Part shown: one piece after another, positions 1 to 6,527 of the stretch
Layout of the letters: each line of letters begins with the position of its first letter
Position numbering within the stretch: the first letter of the stretch is position 1
NCBI GenBank assembly: GCA_012800215.1
Contig: JAAZJT010000108.1
Location: forward strand, 1 to 24,050
From: Bacillota bacterium
GTDB lineage: Bacteria; Bacillota; Dethiobacteria; Dethiobacterales; Dethiobacteraceae
Direction: 5' to 3'
DNA length: 24,050 bases
Made by a program: the position numbers and the translations under genes
Notes under the pieces: model-generated
Databases searched by the model: none
What the model was told of the DNA's origin: nothing
What the model saw: only the letters and a program-made list of their open reading frames with translations

Positions 1-79
1 AAGCTGTTGCCGCAGCACCCATAGCAATATTACCGCTTTCACCTAAAGCATCAAGTTGCAAAGCTGTTAATTGACTCAC
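1..79 (-). CDS. FliY/CheC-like switch phosphatase, N-terminal fragment (runs off left edge)
   Basis: Only the first 26 codons are present. It starts at a GTG with a GGTGG ribosome site five bases upstream, 36 bases after the fliN stop. The visible residues contain DALGESGNIAMGAAATA, which matches the first helix of the CheC/FliY phosphatase fold; the E-x-x-N pair in ESGN is the catalytic pair of that family (CheY-P dephosphorylation). The GE-GNI-MG-AATA pattern is closer to FliY than to free CheC as I remember them. Unlike typical FliY, no FliM-type CheY-binding peptide precedes the domain, so this could be a stand-alone CheC-like protein or a FliY variant with a SpoA domain beyond the window. 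Position after fliM-fliN supports a role in the motor switch. Confidence 0.75.
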   Translation of the reverse strand, partial: MSQLTALQLDALGESGNIAMGAAATA

Positions 80-115
80 TCTAACCACCCTATTCTTTAT
101 ACTTTACCTTTCAGC

Positions 116-454
116 CTAGCCGCCCATCCTCTGCACTCTTTCGCTGGGCGAAATAATTTCTGTGATACGGACAGCAAAATGCTCCTCCATAATTACTACT
201 TCACCACGGGCAATTACTTTTCCGCCCAAACAAATATCAATAGGGTTTGTCACGTCATGTTCAAACTCCACTATAGAGCCGGCAGTAAGATCCAATACCT
301 CACCTAATCTTCTTTCTGTTTGTCCTAAATTTACAGAAAGCTGCATGGGAATATCCAAAACACGTTCCAGCTGCTGTTCAGAATAGGCGGCGGATGTGGT
401 CTGCTGAGGCAATAAGGCATCTATTTCCTCTTGTGAGAGATAAAAATCATTCAT
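116..454 (-). CDS. fliN: Flagellar motor switch protein FliN
   Basis: A 112-residue C-ring protein. Residues about 6-14 read LSQEEIDALL, the CheY-binding style peptide usually found at the start of FliM or FliY. From about residue 30 to the end is a SpoA (FliN/FliM C-terminal) domain: VLDIPMQLSVNLG, then a GEVLDLTAGSIVEF segment, and the family ending I-SP-ER-QRMG. It would polymerise with FliM at the base of the C-ring and help dock FliH. The start has a clean AAGGAGGAG site seven bases upstream and overlaps the end of fliM by eight bases, so the two are translated together. It is one of two small SpoA proteins in the window; this is the more canonical one. Confidence 0.93.
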   Translation of the reverse strand: MNDFYLSQEEIDALLPQQTTSAAYSEQQLERVLDIPMQLSVNLGQTERRLGEVLDLTAGSIVEFEHDVTNPIDICLGGKVIARGEVVIMEEHFAVRITEIISPSERVQRMGG

Positions 455-1415
455 TTGGCTGCTCCTCCTTTAAACACTGTACAGCACGCTGCCCTTTCAG
501 TGTACCGGCCTGTACCGCAAATAAGGGTACCCCTTCTACCTGCAGCACCATAGGCTGGCTAATTTTTTGATTTAAAATTATTACATCTCCCACTTCAAAC
601 TTTAGAAATTCTTCCACACTAACAACTGCTTCCCCTAAAACAGCTGTTGCCGTCACTGTTACCGGCTCTAAACTGGCAGCCATCATTTTTTTATCTTCTT
701 CTCCCGTACGTACAGAAGCAAACCAATGCTGTGCAGTTAATTTAGGCATCACCGGTTCCAGGGTCAAATAAGGAAAACATAGATTTAAAAGCCCTTTAGC
801 ATTACCCACTACTGTGCTAAAAGTCATTAAAGCTACCGTTTCTGAAGAAGCAATCATTTGGTTAAACTGGGGATTTGTATCCATATTTTCTATTTGCGGC
901 ATTAATTCAAACACATCTTCCCAGGCATAGCGAAGATTTTCTAATATTTTGCTTAAGATACGCCGCATAACAGTAAGTTCAATTTCTGTAAGCTCACGCG
1001 TTTTAGCAGGCATTTCCCCTTTACCGCCAAATAGAAGATCAATTATGGGAAAGACAAATTGGGGATTAGTTTCCAGCATGGCACTCCCCATCTCCTCGCC
1101 GACAGAAAAAATAGTCATCAAAGTAGGGGTAGGCAGAGAAAAAATAAATTCTTCAAAAGTCAGCTGTGACACCGATTCTAATTTTATTTGGATATTAGTA
1201 CGCAGGTATGCTGTAAGAAAATTAGACAAAATACGTGCAAAATTTTCATGTATATTTAATAAAGTTCGTGTTTGTTCTTTGGAAAATTTATTAGGTCGTT
1301 TAAAATCATAACGACGCACTGCATCTTCAGCCTTTTTTTCACTTTCATCTAACTGGCCAGTAGAAAGAGCCTGAATTAAGGAATCTATTTCTGCTTGTGA
1401 CAATACATCTTTCAT
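447..1415 (-). CDS. fliM: Flagellar motor switch protein FliM
   Basis: A 322-residue protein, normal for FliM. The N-terminus has VLSQAEIDSLIQAL, the CheY-P binding peptide, followed by a linker and the conserved YDFKRPNKFSKEQ entry to the middle domain. The middle CheC-like domain carries NPQFVFPIIDLLFGGKGE (about residues 116-133), a FliM hallmark, and the C-terminal part from about 240 is a SpoA domain. The protein links FliG to FliN in the switch and sets rotation direction on CheY-P binding. It begins with ATG behind a GGTGGTG site and is the first gene of a minus-strand unit divergent from fapA. In Bacillus-type operons fliM follows fliL; here it is about 14 kb away from fliL. Confidence 0.97.
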   Translation of the reverse strand: MKDVLSQAEIDSLIQALSTGQLDESEKKAEDAVRRYDFKRPNKFSKEQTRTLLNIHENFARILSNFLTAYLRTNIQIKLESVSQLTFEEFIFSLPTPTLMTIFSVGEEMGSAMLETNPQFVFPIIDLLFGGKGEMPAKTRELTEIELTVMRRILSKILENLRYAWEDVFELMPQIENMDTNPQFNQMIASSETVALMTFSTVVGNAKGLLNLCFPYLTLEPVMPKLTAQHWFASVRTGEEDKKMMAASLEPVTVTATAVLGEAVVSVEEFLKFEVGDVIILNQKISQPMVLQVEGVPLFAVQAGTLKGQRAVQCLKEEQPNE

Positions 1416-1583
1416 GAATACACCACCAAGCTATAAGATAAATGTAGTTTCGACAATTAAAGGGGGTTTCCCTTTAAATATACTATATTTTCCGCGTTTT
1501 GATACCATTTTCCATTGGAGCAGGATAATGGAAAAGTTTGTCGAAAGAAGTAAGCTAATAAAATTAAATCGGAGGACAACCAC
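1416..1583. promoter_or_regulatory. Divergent fliM / fapA intergenic region
   Basis: This 168-bp gap separates the starts of fliM (minus) and fapA (plus), so both promoters should lie here or be borrowed from elsewhere. It is AT-rich. The plus strand has TATACT at 1479-1484, a fair -10 hexamer, but the region 17 bases upstream (ATTAAA) is a poor -35. A TTGTCG on the minus strand near 1452 precedes AT-rich sequence without a good -10. A perfect 8-bp inverted repeat lies at 1457-1477. I find no good sigma-D (TAAA-N15-GCCGATAT) match. Promoter position is therefore inferred from gene arrangement only. Confidence 0.45.
1457..1477. repeat. Perfect 8-bp inverted repeat between divergent fliM and fapA
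   Basis: TTAAAGGG at 1457-1464 and CCCTTTAA at 1470-1477 are exact reverse complements separated by five bases (GGTTT). There is no T-run after either arm, so it does not look like an intrinsic terminator. Its position next to a TATACT hexamer and between two divergent genes suits an operator, which is inference. Confidence 0.6.
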
Positions 1584-3059
1584 ATGGAAAGAGCATGTGT
1601 ATTATCCATTAGCGAGGATAATCTGGAAGCTTATCTTTGCGTCTTACCTAATTTTACGGGGGACATCAAGGATTTACAAAACATACTTGTTCAGGCAGGC
1701 ATTAAATTCGGCCTTCTTCACGAAGCTTTGGGAAAAGCACTGCTGCAGCGTAATCAGCCCCTGTGCGTCGCCAAGGGAACACCGCCACAACCTGGCACAG
1801 ATGACAGTATTACTCTTCATTTTCCGGAGGAAGAACTAACCGGGGAAATGATAACAAAATTAAGCGAGGATCTTCGCTTGTCTTATGAAGTCCCCTCAGT
1901 AAAACCGGGAGAAGTTATTGCTGTCTGGCAGCGCGGCCGGGACGGAGAAAACGGACAGGATATTATGGGCAGAACTATTGCTCCACCACGCTGCCGCCGG
2001 CTAAAAATTACCTGCCGCCAGGGGACTGAGCTGAGAGAAGACGGCAAAATTATCGCTACCATGGCCGGCCGCCCCTGCCTGGCCCAAACTGATCTGCGAT
2101 ATCGTTTTGAGGTGATGCCGGTTTATATCCATGCGCAGGATCTGACCGCGGAAATGCCGCATTTAAAATATGATGGTGATGTTGTAATTAAAGGCAATGT
2201 TCTAGAAGGCACTTCAGTAAAAGCAACAGGTACCGTTGACGTATTAGGTAATGTTATTGGCAGCGCCATTGAAACTAAAAAATCTGTCCGTATTAACGGG
2301 AATTTAATTCAGAGTTCAGTGCAGGCAGGTTATGATCTACAGGCGCTGCAAGAGCTGCACTCCGTCCTGCAGAAAATAAGTGATAGTCTCACACTATTAA
2401 CTGCCGCCTTAGAACAGTTACAGGAACAGCCGCAATTTCAGAAGCTTCCCTTTGCTATCGTGGTAGAGAAAATTTTAAAGCTGCGTCATCCCACCTTCCA
2501 AAAAGATATCGGCCAACTTACCACAATCTTAACAGAAATAACAAAAAACGTACCGGAGTTAACCGCTACGTTTTCTAGGGAGCAAATTTTAAATAAGCTT
2601 GACTTTCAGCAATGGGAAACATCTGCTGATTTAGATACCGCTCTAACACAGACAATGGCACTGCAGCAGCAAATTGATTCTTTTTATGAAATAGAAGCAA
2701 ATATTAACTGTAAATACGCATTAAATTCTCATTTAACAGCTGCACAGCATATTAGTATAAACGGACAGGGATGCTTTCATAGTCAGCTTTTAGCCGGCAG
2801 CACGGTTACCATCAGCAATATTGCCCGCGGTGGTATTATTAAGGCAGGGCAAACAATAAAAGTTAACCGCGTAGGCTCTGAGGCGGGTGCTGCCACTACC
2901 CTGCAGGTCGGGCGCCTTGGTGTTATTGAAGTGCTTACAGCCCATGAAAATACACTCTTTATTGTTGGCAGCAATAAACTAAAATTAGGGGAAATCTTAC
3001 ACAACACCAGGGTAAGATTAGACCAGGATGCCCGGATTGCTTTACATCCCCGCTACTGA
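1584..3059 (+). CDS. fapA: FapA / DUF342 flagellar assembly protein A family
   Basis: A 491-residue protein of the FapA (DUF342) family. Residues about 90-190 hold the N-terminal part with VKPGEVIAVWQRGRDGENGQDIMG, close to the usual KPGD-LA---PG-xGxxGxDxxG signature. From about 190 to 255 comes a right-handed beta-helix-like run of short repeats (VVIKGNVLEGTSVKATGTV, then VDVLGNVIGSAIETKKSV). A Q/L-rich, probably coiled-coil stretch spans about 250-385, and beta repeats resume (SQLLAGSTVTISNIARGG). The start ATG has a CGGAGGA site. FapA proteins sit in flagellar loci of many Bacillota and Vibrio; in Vibrio one influences polar localisation of flagellar regulators. It is the only plus-strand gene here, and its end overlaps the TPR gene by 18 bases. 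Confidence 0.88.
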   Translation: MERACVLSISEDNLEAYLCVLPNFTGDIKDLQNILVQAGIKFGLLHEALGKALLQRNQPLCVAKGTPPQPGTDDSITLHFPEEELTGEMITKLSEDLRLSYEVPSVKPGEVIAVWQRGRDGENGQDIMGRTIAPPRCRRLKITCRQGTELREDGKIIATMAGRPCLAQTDLRYRFEVMPVYIHAQDLTAEMPHLKYDGDVVIKGNVLEGTSVKATGTVDVLGNVIGSAIETKKSVRINGNLIQSSVQAGYDLQALQELHSVLQKISDSLTLLTAALEQLQEQPQFQKLPFAIVVEKILKLRHPTFQKDIGQLTTILTEITKNVPELTATFSREQILNKLDFQQWETSADLDTALTQTMALQQQIDSFYEIEANINCKYALNSHLTAAQHISINGQGCFHSQLLAGSTVTISNIARGGIIKAGQTIKVNRVGSEAGAATTLQVGRLGVIEVLTAHENTLFIVGSNKLKLGEILHNTRVRLDQDARIALHPRY

Positions 3060-3542
3060 AATTAATTCGCTAATATACTGCATACTTGTTTTATAATCAA
3101 GCTTACTTGGTTCCAACTGCAAAGCCTTGGCATACCAGTGCCATGCTAAACCCAGCTCATCTAACTTATAGCAGACATAACCCAAGGCAGCAGCACAGGC
3201 AGCCCTATGCGGGTCCAAACGCCAGGCCTGTTCTAAATACGGCAGCGCCTGAGTGACTTGTCCAGCATGACAGTGAGCAATACCTAAATTCAGAAAGAGC
3301 GGGGCATAATCATCTGTACCTCGTACTGCCTGTTCATAGGCCCAAATTGCTGCCTGATATTCACCAATCTTCAGCCAGCAATTACCCAGATTAAAAAAGG
3401 CAGGCCAGCAATCGGGGTCACAGACTACGGCTGAAAGCAAATAAAACGATGCTTCACGGTACTCTCCGCGCCGCATTCTTAACGCTCCTGCCTGATTATA
3501 ATTTACAGCAGCTTCCTTTTTTTCATGTCTAAAGTCGAACAT
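3042..3542 (-). CDS. TPR-repeat protein of unknown function at the end of the flagellar unit
   Basis: A 166-residue soluble protein built from about four tetratricopeptide repeats. Repeat-like helix pairs are seen near residues 13-45 (YNQAGALRMRRGEYREAS), 48-80 (AFFNLGNCWLKIGEYQAAI), 83-115 (LFLNLGIAHCHAGQVTQAL) and 118-150 (AACAAALGYVCYKLDELG). The A/G/Y/F spacing is typical of TPR. There is no signal peptide or membrane segment, so it should be cytoplasmic and bind a partner protein. I do not recognise an orthologue group. It follows the flgG-type gene by 82 bases, and its ribosome site GGAGG, six bases before the ATG, lies in the 3' arm of a 10-bp inverted repeat. Its stop overlaps the convergent fapA gene by 18 bp. 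Confidence 0.8.
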   Translation of the reverse strand: MFDFRHEKKEAAVNYNQAGALRMRRGEYREASFYLLSAVVCDPDCWPAFFNLGNCWLKIGEYQAAIWAYEQAVRGTDDYAPLFLNLGIAHCHAGQVTQALPYLEQAWRLDPHRAACAAALGYVCYKLDELGLAWHWYAKALQLEPSKLDYKTSMQYISELISVAGM

Positions 3543-3545
3543 AAC

Positions 3546-3597
3546 AGACCTCCGGCAAAAATTTCCTTACAGGAAAAGTATAGTCAACCGGAGGTCT
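3546..3597 (-). promoter_or_regulatory. Hairpin that would sequester the TPR gene ribosome-binding site
   Basis: AGACCTCCGG (3546-3555) and CCGGAGGTCT (3588-3597) are perfect 10-bp reverse complements with 32 bases between. In the minus-strand RNA the second arm contains GGAGG six bases before the TPR start codon, and the first arm contains the complementary CCTCC. A smaller inner hairpin (TTTCCT 3562-3567, AGGAAA 3571-3576, three-base loop) lies inside. In RNA reading through from flgG the ribosome site would be paired. Confidence 0.65.
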
Positions 3598-3598
3598 A

Positions 3599-3610
3599 TT
3601 TATGCATAAA
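3599..3610. repeat. 12-bp perfect palindrome
   Basis: TTTATGCATAAA is self-complementary and lies between the flgG-type gene and the hairpin preceding the TPR gene. It could be a protein-binding site, but AT-rich palindromes of this size occur by chance. Confidence 0.4.
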
Positions 3611-3624
3611 CAGGTATTTTTTTC

Positions 3625-4401
3625 TTATCTGCGGATATTATTGGCAATATTCATCATCTCATCGAGTGTTTGCAGTGAACGGGCACTAAGCGAAAAACTT
3701 TTTTGACTGGTAAGCATAGCTATCATTTCTGCTGATAGCTCCACATTAGCATTTTCTAAATAGCCCTGTCTTATAATTGTACCCTCCTCTGGAGGAGTAA
3801 TACGTGCAGCTCCGCTGGCGGGGCTGGCCGCAAAAAGATTGTGCCCTAAATGAAGCAAACCGGCAGGATTATCAAAATAAGCCAATTCCAGTCTTCCCAG
3901 CTCTAAGATGTCACCGCCTGCAGTAGTAGCAGTTATGTATCCGTCAGTAGTTATTTTTAAAGTATGTTCTTCCGGTGGCAGTTGGGGCAGCTGCAGCTGA
4001 TAACCTTGTGCAGTAACCAAATATCCTTCACTGTCTTTTCTAAAATCGCCGGCTCGCGTATAGGCTTCACTGCCGTCCGGCAAAATAATGCGAAAGTAAC
4101 CCTGACCGGTAATGGCAAAATCAAATTCTCTGCCTGTTTCTAGGCAAAAACCGTCACTTAGGTCAGGACGAATAGCCACCATGGCTGTTCCCGTTCCCGC
4201 TACCGCAGGTTTTTGATTTTCTACCGCCGGCGACACTGCTCTACCCCTGCCGGCAGTTTCCTGATATATTAAATCCTTAAAAAGTAACTCCTTTTTCTTA
4301 TAGCCGGTAGTATTAAGATTTGCAATATTATTTGCTGTCACGTCCAGCCTCTGCTGCTGTGCTATAAGGGCAGAAGTTGCATTTTTAATACCTCTCAGCA
4401 A
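3625..4401 (-). CDS. flgG: Flagellar rod / hook-basal body protein, FlgG type
   Basis: A 258-residue rod-hook-filament family protein. The N-terminus MLRGIKNATSALIAQQQRLD followed by VTANNIANLNTTGYK is the family signature; near residue 97 is DFAITGQGYFRI and YTRAGDFRKDSEGYLVTAQG; the C-terminal helix has GYLENANVELSAEMIAM and ends NNIRR-like. These proteins form the distal rod and are exported by the FlhA/FlhB apparatus without a cleaved signal. It starts with TTG, supported by an AAGGAGGG site seven to eight bases upstream, 15 bases after the flgF-type gene. FlgF and FlgG are hard to tell apart by eye; it corresponds to Bacillus FlhO/FlhP, and I assign flgG to the second of the pair because of its position and ANLNTTGYK motif. 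Confidence 0.85.
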   Translation of the reverse strand: MLRGIKNATSALIAQQQRLDVTANNIANLNTTGYKKKELLFKDLIYQETAGRGRAVSPAVENQKPAVAGTGTAMVAIRPDLSDGFCLETGREFDFAITGQGYFRIILPDGSEAYTRAGDFRKDSEGYLVTAQGYQLQLPQLPPEEHTLKITTDGYITATTAGGDILELGRLELAYFDNPAGLLHLGHNLFAASPASGAARITPPEEGTIIRQGYLENANVELSAEMIAMLTSQKSFSLSARSLQTLDEMMNIANNIRR

Positions 4402-4416
4402 TTTTAACCCTCCTTA

Positions 4417-5154
4417 CTATAGGGAGCCAATTTCATTAACCGCCTTGCCTGTCAGCTGATCGTGAGCCTGTAAAACACGCTGGTTTGACTCATAGAGGCG
4501 CAGGGCAGTCATCATCCTGCTCATTTCCTCTGCCACCTGGACATTTGAACCCTCTAAAAAGCCCTGTCGCACCTCACCGTTAAAAGCCAATTCCCCTTGC
4601 TCCGCTGCCCATAAAGTGGCGCCTTCTTTACGTAAAGCCTGTAAATCTGCAAAATCAGCCAAACGAAGTTGACCAACTGCTTCTCCGTCAACAAAAATTT
4701 GTCCCCTTTCCTGAATTTGCACTTCACCTGCCGGTAATTGCAGCGGCCCCTGATTTCCCAACACACGATATCCCTGCTCTGTCACCAGATAACGCTCGGC
4801 ATCTAAAGTAAAGGCACCATTACGCGTATAACGTATCCCCTGCGGCGTTTCCACTGCAAAAAAACCACGGCCTGCAATGGCTAAATCCAGAGCGCGCCCT
4901 GTTTCTATGCCCACACCCTCTGCATGACTGGTATGGATACTGTCAATTAAAGTTTGCAGCGTCATCCTGCCAATAACACCTTGCTGCTGCTGACGAGGAA
5001 TACGGGTCACATTCGACTCTGCTGACGCCCTCTGCAGAGCCAGGTCATATTTAAAGCCATTTGTTTCGCTATTAGATAAATTGTTAGTGACGGTTTCCTG
5101 CTGGGAAACCTGAACCATCATTCCGCTGGCTGCTGTATAAAGGCCACGAATCAT
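4417..5154 (-). CDS. flgF: Flagellar rod / hook-basal body protein, FlgF type
   Basis: A 245-residue rod protein paralogous to its downstream neighbour. The N-terminus is MIRGLYTAASGMMVQVSQQE and then NNLSNSETNGFK, a more divergent form of the ANNxANxNTxGYK motif. The central domain has DLAIAGRGFFAVETPQGIRY and TRNGAFTLDAERYLVTEQG, and the C-terminal helix has GFLEGSNVQVAEEMSRMM, as in other rod proteins. It should form the proximal or distal rod segment below the hook. The ATG start has AAAGGAGGAT upstream. A pair of rod genes after sigma-28 is usual in Clostridia. Confidence 0.85.
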   Translation of the reverse strand: MIRGLYTAASGMMVQVSQQETVTNNLSNSETNGFKYDLALQRASAESNVTRIPRQQQQGVIGRMTLQTLIDSIHTSHAEGVGIETGRALDLAIAGRGFFAVETPQGIRYTRNGAFTLDAERYLVTEQGYRVLGNQGPLQLPAGEVQIQERGQIFVDGEAVGQLRLADFADLQALRKEGATLWAAEQGELAFNGEVRQGFLEGSNVQVAEEMSRMMTALRLYESNQRVLQAHDQLTGKAVNEIGSL

Positions 5155-5172
5155 TTCCTTATCCTCCTTTCT

Positions 5173-5358
5173 TTATTCTACGGTGATACCAGAAGTAATT
5201 TCCTCCATATAAACCATACCCATTTGACGTGCCAGCCGTTCTACTTCAGCAGGGGAAATGCTTTTCTCGCCGTGAACCAGCATCACTAGAGCGGCTAACA
5301 CCAAACCAAAACCAACACCCAATAAAAAGTGCCAGTTTAAATTTTTGCCCTGCGCCAA
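5173..5358 (-). CDS. Small single-pass membrane protein in the flagellar operon
   Basis: A 61-residue predicted membrane protein. Residues about 9-29 (WHFLLGVGFGLVLAALVMLV) form one clear transmembrane helix, followed by a short conserved-looking segment SISPAEVERLARQMGMVY. It starts with TTG inside the end of the SwrB-like gene (22-base overlap) without a strong ribosome site of its own, so translation is probably coupled. An in-frame stop lies a few codons upstream, limiting other starts. Clostridial flagellar operons often have a small membrane protein at this place, sometimes named MltG/YceG-like, with a similar S-x-x-E-I/V-x-x-x-A-R-x-x-G-M segment; the link is from memory and the protein here is too short to be a lytic transglycosylase. 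Confidence 0.7.
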   Translation of the reverse strand: MAQGKNLNWHFLLGVGFGLVLAALVMLVHGEKSISPAEVERLARQMGMVYMEEITSGITVE

Positions 5359-5792
5359 CCAAGAATTAATTCTACTTCACCCCTTCCGAGCCCCAACCTT
5401 GCTGCCACTTCAGCTACCGATAAACCCTGATCAGCTAATTTATACACTTGCTCTTGCTGCCAGTCATTGGAAGGTCCAACATGAGCCGGCTCTGCAGCAT
5501 CTGTAAACTGCTGTAGTAATTTCTCCAATTGCTGTAACTGCAAGGCACTGCTTTCCCGCTGCTTTTCCTGCTGTACCAATAAGTACTGCAGCATTTCGTT
5601 TTTTTCTTGCAATTCCTGCAGATTGCTTTCCATCAATTCCTGTAAAGCTACCAATGTCACCAGGTCACTGTTAAGTGGGCCTTCCAACTTAGCATGCAGC
5701 GTTTCATCAAAGGAATCTTTAGGTGTCTTTCTTAAGTGGGCTGCTGCCAGAAAAGCCAGGCACAACCCCAGTAATAATAATAAATATGGCAT
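5337..5792 (-). CDS. SwrB-like / DUF6115-type membrane protein
   Basis: A 151-residue protein with an N-terminal transmembrane helix (about residues 2-18, YLLLLLGLCLAFLAAAHL), a glutamine- and leucine-rich coiled coil at about 45-95, and a C-terminal helix-turn-helix-like segment at about 112-150 (VYKLADQGLSVAEVAARLG, then GRGEVELILGWRR). This layout, and its place directly after sigma-28, match Bacillus SwrB (YlxL), which promotes activation of flagellar type III export, and the DUF6115 proteins of Clostridia. It starts with ATG behind AAGGAGA, 21 bases after the sigD stop. Orthology to SwrB is inferred from architecture and position. Confidence 0.78.
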   Translation of the reverse strand: MPYLLLLLGLCLAFLAAAHLRKTPKDSFDETLHAKLEGPLNSDLVTLVALQELMESNLQELQEKNEMLQYLLVQQEKQRESSALQLQQLEKLLQQFTDAAEPAHVGPSNDWQQEQVYKLADQGLSVAEVAARLGLGRGEVELILGWRRAKI

Positions 5793-5813
5793 ATATATCT
5801 CCTTAACTATGTA

Positions 5814-6527
5814 CTAATCATTTAGTAATGAACGTAAACGGCTGATAATCTGCGCATGCAGCTGACAAACTCTCGATTCTGTTACTCCTAACACCAAACC
5901 AATTTCTTTTAATGTTAATCCTTCCTGATAGTAAAGAGCCAATAACTGCTGATAACGCTCCGGCAGCTTTTGAATGGCGTCTGACAAACGTTCTTCCTCC
6001 TCAGCTGCCAACAGCTGTTCCAGAGCGCCTTCCGCTGAATTGTCAGCAGGAAGAGCGAAAAGAATTTCCTCTAAAGATACTAAAGAACTGCAATTTATAT
6101 CTTTTAAAATTTTATGTAACTTCTTAACTGAAACCCCAAGTCCAGCTGCTATTTCTTCTTCCTTCGGTTCCCGCCCCAATGTGACAGTTAATTTCTGTAC
6201 TGTCTGTTCCAAGTCACGCATTTGTTTAAAAAGCGAACGCGGCAGCCAAGACAAGCTGCGTAATTCATCAAGCATAGCACCGCGAATTCGCGGAGCAGCA
6301 AAAGTTTCAAATTTTACTCCCCGCTGTGCATCGTAACGCTGCCAAGCTTCCAATAGGCCTAAAACCCCTGCCTGCACTAAATCTTCTTCTGCTATATGCG
6401 CAGGCAGCCCCATTGCTAAACGGGAAGCATAGTAGCGCACTAGTGGCAAATAATCCAAGACAGCTTTAGTGTTATCATCTACACTGCTGTTTTTGTGGTA
6501 AGCATTGCTGGCATAAGCATTAATCAT
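5814..6527 (-). CDS. sigD: RNA polymerase sigma factor FliA/SigD (sigma-28)
   Basis: A 237-residue sigma-70 family group 3 factor. Region 2 is at about residues 25-95 (LVRYYASRLAMGLPAHIAEE, DLVQAGVLGLLEAWQRYD, FETFAAPRIRGAMLDELRS), region 3 at about 95-150 (WLPRSLFKQMRDLE, LGREPKEEEIAAGLGV) and region 4 at about 175-235 with the helix-turn-helix LTLKEIGLVLGVTESRVCQL. The wording WLPRS and RGAMLDELR is typical of FliA/SigD. It directs transcription of late flagellar, motility and chemotaxis genes from TAAA-N15-GCCGATAT type promoters. Its ATG overlaps the stop of the PilZ gene (ATGA). No anti-sigma factor FlgM is in the window. Confidence 0.96.
   Translation of the reverse strand: MINAYASNAYHKNSSVDDNTKAVLDYLPLVRYYASRLAMGLPAHIAEEDLVQAGVLGLLEAWQRYDAQRGVKFETFAAPRIRGAMLDELRSLSWLPRSLFKQMRDLEQTVQKLTVTLGREPKEEEIAAGLGVSVKKLHKILKDINCSSLVSLEEILFALPADNSAEGALEQLLAAEEEERLSDAIQKLPERYQQLLALYYQEGLTLKEIGLVLGVTESRVCQLHAQIISRLRSLLND

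Noticed and set aside
71..307. 78-codon plus-strand open frame
   Set aside because: Antisense to fliN, composition H/N/Y-rich and no domain; shadow.
1414..1839. 141-codon plus-strand open frame overlapping the fapA start
   Set aside because: Overlaps fapA in another frame; fapA has the GGAGGA ribosome site and a recognisable family, this frame has neither.
2506..2532. GCCGATAT with a TTAA/TAAG 14-15 bases upstream on the minus strand inside fapA
   Set aside because: The -10 is perfect but the -35 is imperfect, it is 1.1 kb from fliM, and it lies in codons for KDIGQL; most likely chance.
3543..3624. Intrinsic terminator after flgG
   Set aside because: The inverted repeat is strong but its loop is 32 bases and no T-run follows on the transcribed strand; it overlaps the TPR ribosome site instead.
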